Assembly: GCF_030272615.1 (NCBI RefSeq)
Contig: NC_081406.1
Location: 462,178,072 to 462,242,071, forward strand
Reading direction: 5' to 3'
DNA from: Cryptomeria japonica
Taxonomy: Eukaryota > Streptophyta > Pinopsida > Cupressales > Cupressaceae
DNA length: 64,000 nt
Below the pieces are notes generated by a model that was given only the letters and a program-made list of their open reading frames with translations, did not search any database and was not told where the DNA came from. Both the position numbers and the translations under genes were made by a program. Shown here one piece after another: positions 56,639 through 64,000 of this stretch (positions within the stretch are counted from its first letter, which is position 1; each line of letters starts with the position of its first letter).

Positions 56639-56643
56639 AGGAG
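56639..56643. repeat. Target-site duplication of outer insertion, right (AGGAG)
   Basis: AGGAG versus AGGGG on the left, one mismatch; the gene resumes at 56644 with AGGCATCTCC. Confidence 0.65.
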
Positions 56644-58733
56644 AGGCATCTCCCTAAAGCCATTGTATTTGGAGAATTTGAAATTGGTTGTGATAACTTG
56701 GAAAAAATCCAAGATTTTTTGGTCACAAACTACAAATTCAAGGTGGGAATTGCCAACAATTATGACCCTGAGGGGTATATAGGGGACTTAAGGCTAAATA
56801 AGTTCAAGGAGAGGAACTATCATCATGAATTATATGAAGTTAAAGATTTTTTGAGGAATGCTTTGCCCAGGGAAGCCATCTAGAGAAAGAAAAAATGGGA
56901 CGCGCTAAAGAAAATTGAAAGGGAGAGGATGGAAGAAGATAAGAACTACACAGGGCTACTCAGAATAGAGTTCCAATCTGATATTGCAAGGATGATTCTC
57001 CTTCTCCAATTTGAAAATAAGATCATCAAAGATGAAATTGAAATGAGAGACCAAAGCAAAAGGGCAAAAATTTGAAGAGCATCCTACTACAAACATCCCC
57101 ATATTTTCCAAAAAGGGGGTGGTCATCAGGGAAGAGGTACAAACTGAGTCTTCGAAGACAACAACTAAGGGTAAAGGGTCAGTGGTGGGAGAATAGGGAC
57201 AAAAGATAGAGGGGCAACTAGAGGCTACAAGGTTGAGCACCAAGGGTAAAGGATCGGTGGTGGGAGAGATCAGAAGGGTGGAGAAAGGTAAAACTAGGAT
57301 CTGAGATTTTGTTGATATCCCTGAGACCGATGATCCAAACGTGCCCCCTCCTTCCCCTCCAAAGGATTTTTTCCATGAAGAGACACATGTAGAGAAATTG
57401 GATGAAAATGAAAGAGCTCTAGTCCCAAGTGTTATTCTGGCTAAGGAAGTGGATGATGAAAGGGCAGCTTTTGCAAGGGAATTCATGTCAGATGAAATTT
57501 TGTGAATTCCCCGGAGTATGTCTTTTTGGATTAAAGAAAAACTAAGAAATGCAGCTCCCAGGAAGAAGTAAATATTGACCCAATAACATTAAATGCACCC
57601 TCAAGGAATCTAGAGAAATGGTGGCCAATAGTGGCATGATTCTAGTTCCTGGATGGGATCACACGAAACTATTTTTGTTAGACCAAGTTGCTAGGCAAAA
57701 TGACCCAAGGTATGTGAAAGAATATGAAAACTATGGGTCTGGAGTCTATGTAAATATCAAAGCCTTTCTTGTTTAGGCTAGGGGATCAAGTGTAAATAGG
57801 CCAATTGTTCCTTTTGGGGTAGACCAGCAGCGGGGAGAAGCAATCCTAGTGACAACTAGTGATACCACAACAAGAGAGGTTGTTTGTCTGACTTCTCATG
57901 CAACACAATTTTCTCTGTTGGTAGTCAAGGACTTAGAAGTGAAACATAATGCTTTGAGGGATAGTTTGGCCAAGAAGTATCATGATTATAATTTGTTATT
58001 CATTGAGAATTGTAAACTAAAGGATAAATTGAATAAAATAAAGGTAGGGACCCCGAGGGGAATAACGCTTGAGGAATTAGAAAGGGATACTACAGAGCTT
58101 TAGGAGGCTAAGGAAGAAGCCTCCAGGACATATCTTAAAATCAAGAGAGATACAATTTTGAATATATCTTACAGAGTCATGGATATATTAGAGGAGGTCC
58201 ATACCAGTTGTTCATCCCTAGAAAAAATTGACATTGATTTAGATTCCATTCTTTCATTCTTTTTGCCCATTAAAGTTACTTGGATTCTTAAAGGGAAACA
58301 ACTAAAGGAGGTTCTCCTGGCTGCTTCACAAAGGAAAGGGAAGCAATCAATAAATGATAAATTTGAATCATTCAAAGGATTGCAATGATGGGATATCCTT
58401 TCAATTTTGACACCCATGAAACACATTAAAGACTTGGTCTCCTGACGTGCAAAATTTGAAAAGGCTATTTCAGGGGTTCTGTAAGCGTTGGAATCAAACC
58501 TAGACCAGGAGGCCTCATATAGTACAATTTTGGATAGAATCATGGATGTTGAGGGGTTGTACCATAAGATTGTTGTGGAAGTAGCGGGGGTACCAGTACA
58601 GGCAACTAGGATAGCTATGAATAGGCTGGAAAGCCTAAAAAAATTTGAATGGCCAATTGACAAGATAGAGGGGTGGTACAAGAAGTACTATGCTATCCTC
58701 CAACAAGTCTTAGAAGAAGAAGAAGAGGACTAG
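56644..58733 (+). pseudogene. Gene copy R, 3' part (after the insertion)
   Basis: It resumes HLPKAIVFGEFEIGCDNLEK, then IGDLRLNKFKERNYHHEL, a stop at 56881, KKIERERMEEDKNYTGLLR, and an acidic/Pro region with DDPNVPPPSPPKDFF near 57340. A 75-base tandem duplication (57167 and 57242, KGKGSVVGE in each unit) is absent from copy L. The C-terminal half is helical: DLEVKHNALRDSLAKKY (57940), VMDILEEVHTSC (58170), then RIMDVEGLYHKIVVEVAG and WYKKYYAILQQVLEEEEED at the end (58731 stop). Several stops and frameshifts occur between 57070 and 57850. The role is unknown. Confidence 0.6.
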
Positions 58734-59113
58734 TCTTTGTTTTTGCCATTTTATCTCCCTTCCTTGTAGGCCTGCTACATTAGACAATGACTTCTCAAGT
58801 AGAAGGGAATGAATGACTAACAAGGAGGGTACTACGCTATCAGCAAGGATACCTTTTGATGTACTTCCTAGTTAGGGTCTTTTGACATATATGCTCATTG
58901 GCTTGAAGCTTGTTTCACTCCCTTGTGTCATAAAAGGGAATTTAGGGCCTTGAGTACTATTCTAGAAAATTTTAAGATCATATGTACTAAAGAAAGGCTT
59001 ACAAGTAATAGAATGACATAGTTCTGCAAGAGTATTGCACCAAAATTTTGTGAATGTACTTATTTTGACTTGAAGATCAATAAAGTGTTAGCCATTTGGT
59101 GAAATTGATTATG
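58734..59113 (+). other. 3' UTR-like flank of gene copy R
   Basis: Homologous to 39261-39720 reversed, including TTCCTAGTTAGGGT, CCTTGAGTACTATTCTA and ATCATATGTACTA. Ends near a GATCAATAAAG word (59081), which could be a polyadenylation signal. The copia LTR follows at once. Confidence 0.6.
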
Positions 59114-60289
59114 TGTTACATTGATGCCAACACTAGTTGTTTGGATGCTTTATCGACACCCTTATGGTCCTGGTAGGTTGAGTGGTTTCTGGCTAACTTG
59201 GATCTAGCATGATCTAGTAGGCTCCATTATTATATGGTGATGGAATTGACTTGTTCATGATACTCATACTCATATTTGGTCAATTGGTTTTGGTCTGGTG
59301 ATCTTATGCTATCCTCCTTGCTTAGAAGATTGGTTTCTAGTTCCGATGAGGGTTTCACCAGTTGAGATTTTGGTGGAGATCTTTGATGAATTGCATAAGT
59401 GGTGTTGGTGAAACTTTTGGTGGAGTTTCAGGATGTTGTTGGTGATCATGTTCGAGACTTGGTGGTTGGAGATCATTGCTATAGCGTGTGGACCTATCCT
59501 GGGTCCCAGTTGATGTAGGTTATGGACTGGCTTTAATGTAACGTGTAGATAGGACCTATTGATGTATTTTCGAGATGTCTTATGTGTTGATATAATTTGT
59601 TTGGTCTAAGGCTGACATGGTTTGTAATTATGTAATCAGTTTATTGTCTGGTGGCCGACTTGATTGTTTATGGTCGAGGGTTTGTATATATAGATGTAAG
59701 ATCTCATTGCAGATCATCATGGTTATTGTTAGAGGTCATGGTCAAGGAATGTAATGTGCGAATAATGTAATATCATTCAGGAGAGGAGTTGATCTATCAT
59801 TGGAGATTCAATTGGGTTTATGTAAGAGGATTTAGTCATACGGTATTGAGCTCAACCAAAACTATACTCAAGCATAGGAGATGCTATCTTTTGTAGTTCA
59901 ACACTTCTCTGGATTGTAGTATGGATTTATATGTAATCAGTGAGGCTCTTTTTGTACTGAGAAATGAGCTCTAGGTTGTTGGCCTTCCTATAAGTGTAGG
60001 CCCCTTAATTGTAATTCACATACTTACTGCGAAAGTATTATCTAACTGTGGGTAGGATTCCCACTGTGGTTTTTCCCTTTACCAAGTTTTCCATGTACAA
60101 ATCTTGGTGTTATGTGGATTGTATTTAATATGTGATTATTGTTTATGCTTAATTGTTTATCTGCTATTCTTGGTATTAATGTTTTGAGTTTTGGTATTAA
60201 AGTTTAAACTGCTAATGGTTTTGGTAATCTGTGACAACTGATTCACCCCCCTCTCTCAGTTGTCTTCTAGTTATTTGAATTGTCTAACA
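59114..60289 (+). repeat. 5' LTR of copia element E
   Basis: Start TGTTACATTGATGCCAACAC, end TTGTCTAACA, about 1,176 bases. CCCCCCTCTCTCAGTTGTC near the end is the same G/C-run module, reversed, as in the minus-strand LTRs. The left limit is inferred from similarity to the LTR start of the three-LTR element. No partner LTR is in view. Confidence 0.75.
59685..59692 (+). promoter_or_regulatory. TATA box of the element E LTR
   Basis: TATATATAG followed by ATGTAAGATCTC. The TGTAAGATC word after a TATA box is shared with LTRs 2 and 3 of the minus-strand derivative. Confidence 0.6.
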
Positions 60290-60291
60290 AT

Positions 60292-60303
60292 TTGTATCAG
60301 AGA
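60292..60303 (+). promoter_or_regulatory. Primer-binding site of element E (decayed)
   Basis: TTGTATCAGAGA, two mismatches from TGGTATCAGAGC, two bases behind the LTR end. Confidence 0.7.
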
Positions 60304-60347
60304 TTTGGTCCTCTTTGGAGAAAGCTTAACTACTTGAGGAAGATCCT

Positions 60348-61385
60348 ATGGCGGTTAACAGTTCAAGTTCATCCAGTTATTTTGGAGCTATCTTCCAAAG
60401 GGATAGTCTGAAGCTTGATGGAACAAATTACACAGTATGGAAGATTTGGATGGAGACCCATCTGAGATGTCTTAGAAAGGAGATTTGGGAGATCACACAT
60501 AATGGTGTCACACCCTATAATCCAGAATCTGGTAATTATCCTCCAACAAACCTGGACAAGGAGCTTGAGAATGATTGTAGAGAAAGAGAAGCCCTCTTGT
60601 GAGCACTTTCTGATCAAGAAATAATGGGATTAACCAACAAATCATCTGCAAAGGCTATATGGGATAAGTTGAAGACTCTTAATGAAGGTGAACCTATAGT
60701 GAAAATTGCTAAACTTGATGGTTACCGGGTGAGATATGAAAACCTTAAGATTGAAGAAGATGAAAGGATCACTGCATTAATGGAAAGGGTAAATGAGATT
60801 GTTATGGGAATTCAATGTTGTGGTGGAACTCTGAGAAAAGATGAAATTGTTTCTAAAGTCCTGAGAGCCCTACCACAAACTTACAAAATGAAGGCTACTC
60901 CTATTAATGAGTTGAGAAAAATGGCTAATACATCTATCAACAAAGATACTTTGGTTGGGAAACTATCTGCTTTGAAGCTTGAAGAATTTGGACCTTCTGG
61001 AGTTGTGAAGACTAAACTTGGTTTTCATGAATCTACATCTACAACTGGTAAGAAAGACTGGAAAGCTTTATATGCAAAGGAATTGGAAGATATGAAGAGA
61101 AAAGATGATGAGTTTGAGAAACTTGAAGCACTATTTGCTAGAAGAGTACCTCAAGGACCAATAGGAAGTAAGTATGAAGGAAAAACAACTTTTAAATATT
61201 TTGTATGTAATAAGATTAGTCATTTTGCATCTAGATGTCCTAAAAGGAATTCAAGATTTGAAGAAAGAGTTAGAAGATCATCTAAGCCTAACCCTGGATA
61301 TCATAATAAGTATAATCACAATAAAAATAGAGACAAATCATGCTACATAGCAAATGATGAAGACATTACTGTTTCTGATGATTAA
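60348..61385 (+). pseudogene. Element E gag (copia), one TGA
   Basis: Start MAVNSSSSSSYFGAIFQ. A copia gag (UBN2-like) core: WKIWMETHLRCLRKEIWEI, a TGA at 60600, then SDQEIMGLTNKSSAKAIW, EEDERITALMERVNEIV, SKVLRALPQTYKMKA. A zinc knuckle near 61200 reads YFVCNKISHFASRC; the first Cys is replaced by Tyr. The frame closes with a TAA at 61383 and the polyprotein continues in the same frame. Gag forms the virus-like particle that packages element RNA. Confidence 0.92.
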
Positions 61386-62468
61386 CTGACAGAAGACTCT
61401 ACTAGTGGATCCGACAATGGGAAGGAATGGGTGTTCCTGGCTATCAAGGAAGATGATTCGACACTAGAAAATAATTTACCTAAAGAGAAGGCACTTGCTG
61501 CTAAAATTGAAGACAAGGATGAATGGGTAATTGACAGTGTTTGTTCACATCATATGATAGGAGATAAAGGGAAGTTTCTATCTTTGCAAGAATTTGATGG
61601 TGGTCTAGTTAGATTTGGAGATGACGAGGCATGTATGATCAAAGGAAAAGGAACTATATCATTGGATGGTAAGAACAATACTAACAATGTTTATTATGTT
61701 AAAGGTTTGAGGCATAATCTTTTGAGTGTAGGACAATTGGTAGATAAGGGATTTTATTTACATTTCAAGGAAGGAAAATGCAAAATCATTAACAGATCTA
61801 GCTTGGAGATTACAATCAGTACATAGATAAAAGGTAATATATTTTATTTGAACTCCGGTGAGAAGACATGTTTGATTCCACACATTGATGAGAGTTGGCT
61901 ATGTCATAAAAGGATGTGTCATATGAATTTTGATTGCATTGTGAAGATCAGTTCAACTACAACGGTTAGGGACATACCTAAGATTATGAAGCCCTATAAT
62001 CCAGTATGTAAAGAATGTCAAATAGGTAAACAGGTCAAAACCTCTTTTAGGAGTATACAAGATAAATGAAATGATGTTCTTGATCTTATTCTTATTGTTT
62101 TGTGTGGCCCTGCTAGAGTTAAAAGTTTTCAAGGTAATAGATATTTCATGCTAATCATTGATGATTATTCTAGAATGATGTGGGTTACTTTTCTAAAAGA
62201 AAAATCTGAAGCATTTGAAAATTTTAAAATCTTTAAGGCTAAAGTGGAAACTGAGACAGGATTGAAGATTAAATGTTTTAGATCAGATCATGGTGGAAAA
62301 TTCACATCCGGTGAGTTTAATAACTTTTGTGACAACCATGGTATAAGAAGAAAATTTTCTACTCCCGGGACACCTCAGCAGAATGGAGCTGTGGAAAGGA
62401 AGAAAAGAACTATCTTGGATGTTACTAGAGCAATGATGATGAAAGATAGTCTACCTCATATCTACTAG
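61386..62468 (+). pseudogene. Element E protease and integrase
   Basis: Same frame as gag. The protease active site near 61530 reads WVIDSVCSHHM, where DSG is expected, so Gly is Val. The pre-integrase zinc region follows (SWLCHKRMCHMNF…CKECQIGK, 61890-62030). The integrase core has SDHGGKF (second Asp) and NGAVERKKR (Glu). The first catalytic Asp, expected before LCGP at about 62097, is Val (IVLCGP). Stops at 61824 (TAG), 62067 (TGA) and 62466 (TAG). Integration function is lost. Confidence 0.9.
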
Positions 62469-63153
62469 AGAGAAACAGTGAGTACAATGGTTTATACATA
62501 CAACAGAGTACATATAAAGGAGAAACCGGTAAGACACCTTATGAATTATGGTTTGGCAATACACCTATAGTTAAGTATTTCAAAATTTTTGGTAGTAAAT
62601 GTTATATCAGGAGAGATGATATCATTGCGAAATTTGATCATAGATGTGATGAAGGAATATTTCTTGCTTATTCTAATGAAATAAAAGCATATAAATGTTA
62701 TAACAAGAGATTGTAGAGAATTATGGAGAGTTATAATGTCAAAGTAGATGAACTGAACAAAAGTGAAATAAGAGTTTATGTAGCACCTTTACCGGAATAG
62801 AGAGTTGAACCAGTTACTCCGGAAACATCAGAGAATTCTATAGTTACTAAAGAATAGGGAAGAGGAACATAAAGTCAGAAGACTCCTAGGTATGTGAGAT
62901 TGAATCATTTTGAAGATCCAATCATGGGGATAAGAGAAATGGAGTCATGATAAGAAGAAGACTAGAAACTAATGAGGTATGTTTAATTTTAGAAGTTGAA
63001 CCGGTATCAGTAATTGAGGCATGTAAAGATAAATATTGGTTGAAAGCTATGGAATAAGAATTAGATCAGATTGAGAAAAATAAAACATGGACCTTGGTTC
63101 CCTAGCTTGAAAATAAAAATGTTATTGGAACTAAATGGGTTTTTAGGAATAAA
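62469..63153 (+). pseudogene. Element E integrase C-terminus to RT start, frameshifted
   Basis: Short frames in the register of integrase C-terminal and linker sequence (WRETVSTMVYTYNRV after the TAG; later TLVPLENKNVIGTKWVFRNK-like words in other frames). At least one frameshift separates it from the RT frame at 63154. Confidence 0.65.
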
Positions 63154-64000
63154 TTGATTGAGGATGGTCAAGTTATAAGGAATAAGGTTAGATTTGTTTG
63201 TAAAGGATATTCTCAAAAGGAAGGAATTGATTATGGAGAAACTTTTGCACCTGTATCTAGGATTGAAGTTGTAAGATTATTTCTTGCCTATGCTGCTTAT
63301 AAAAACTACAAAGTTTATCAGATGGATGTTAAATATCCATTTTTGAATGAGGATATTGATGAGGAAGTTTATATTGAGAAACCTAATTGTTTTTCACTAT
63401 TAGATGATACAAATATGGTTTGCAGGTTAATAAAAGCTTTATATGGTTTCAAACAAGCACCTAGAGCTTGGTATCTAAGGTTGGATAAATATCTTTTGAA
63501 GCTTGGTTTTACTAAGGGCAGTGCTGACAATAATTTATATTATAAAATAACTGATGATGATATACTGATTATTGAATTAATTGTTGATGACATTATTTTT
63601 GGAGGTGAAGACAAGTTATGCATAAAATTTTCTAAGAATATGGAGGAAGAATTGGAGATGTCTATGATTAGTGAGATGAAATTTTTCCTAGGTTTGCAGA
63701 TTACTCAGACTGACAAAGGTATTTTAATCTGTCAAACTAAATATGCTAAGGAATTGTTGAAGAAATTTGGTATGGGAGATTCTAAACCAGTAAGTACTCA
63801 TATGGTTACAACTAAAAAATTGATAAGAAAAGATATTTTTGCACCGGTAATCCTACAAGATACAAATCTGTGATTGGAGGTCTATTTTATTTGGCTCAGA
63901 CTAGGCTTGACATTATGAATGTTGTTTGTATTGTTTCAAGATTTCAAAGTGATCCTAGAGAAAATCATGAGATGGCAATGAAAAGGATTTTTCAGATACT
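63154..64000 (+). pseudogene. Element E reverse transcriptase (copia), cut by window end
   Basis: RVT_2-type RT: KVRFVCKGYSQKEGIDYGE, FAPVSRIEVVRLFLAYAA, VYQMDVKYPFLN (catalytic Asp), LYGFKQAPRAWY, then the YVDD box as ELIVDDIIFG, both Asp kept. MKFFLGLQI follows. The frame closes at 63871, and a one-base shift at about 63845 restores SVIGGLFYLAQTRLDI in another frame up to the window edge. RNase H would lie outside. Confidence 0.93.

Larger units (their letters stand above)
59114..64000 (+). mobile_element. Copia element E, 3' end outside the window
   Basis: LTR, primer site, gag, protease, integrase and RT in the copia order (integrase before RT). Its gag is recognisably related to that of the three-LTR derivative (KLDGTNYTVWKIWMETHL against KLDGTNYGIWKIRMETHL), and the LTRs share a core promoter word. 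It is broken by stops and at least two frameshifts. Confidence 0.93.

Overview
The window is nuclear DNA of a land plant. A large-genome gymnosperm is my best guess, and that is inference. It is AT-rich and almost wholly built of decayed retroelements: plant LINEs with an ORF1 resembling DUF4283 proteins and an EN-RT-RNase H ORF2, and Ty1/copia elements with initiator-tRNA-type primer sites. There are no bacterial-type operons, rRNA or tRNA genes. Almost every long reading frame carries stops or frameshifts.

Layout. 1-4125 is the 3' part of a plus-strand LINE (LINE-A) ending in poly(A), placed in a block of overlapping copies of a long LTR (4126-11340, minus orientation by its primer site). 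11341-16264 holds one small gene relic and three AT-rich tandem repeats. 16265-24383 is a full-length minus-strand LINE (LINE-B) between perfect 18-bp target-site duplications; it has ORF1, ORF2 and an unexpectedly open 222-codon frame behind RNase H. 25084-26590 is a fragment of a third LINE. 26600-34353 holds LTR pieces and a minus-strand element (D) whose internal part has gag zinc knuckles followed by a long unrecognised accessory ORF. 34599-37700 is a plus-strand multi-exon gene relic with good splice signals.

39261-59113 is a pair of inverted, diverged copies of one intronless gene of unknown function. Each copy has a similar 5' region, and a 0.8-kb satellite with a 16-bp period lies between them. 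The right copy is split at 48510-56638 by an LTR insertion, which is itself split by a compact copia derivative (49568-55301). That derivative has three LTRs, two internal regions and one outer pair of TCAAT duplications. Its internal regions lack protease, integrase and reverse transcriptase and join gag directly to RNase H. At 59114 a longer relative starts on the plus strand (LTR, gag, protease, integrase, RT) and runs off the window.

How the parts fit. The three-LTR derivative keeps the cis signals of a retroelement (TATA, primer site, polypurine tract) but no replication enzymes, so any mobility would have needed proteins from a relative such as the element at 59114. The nesting gives an order of events: inverted gene pair first, then the outer LTR insertion, then the three-LTR element.
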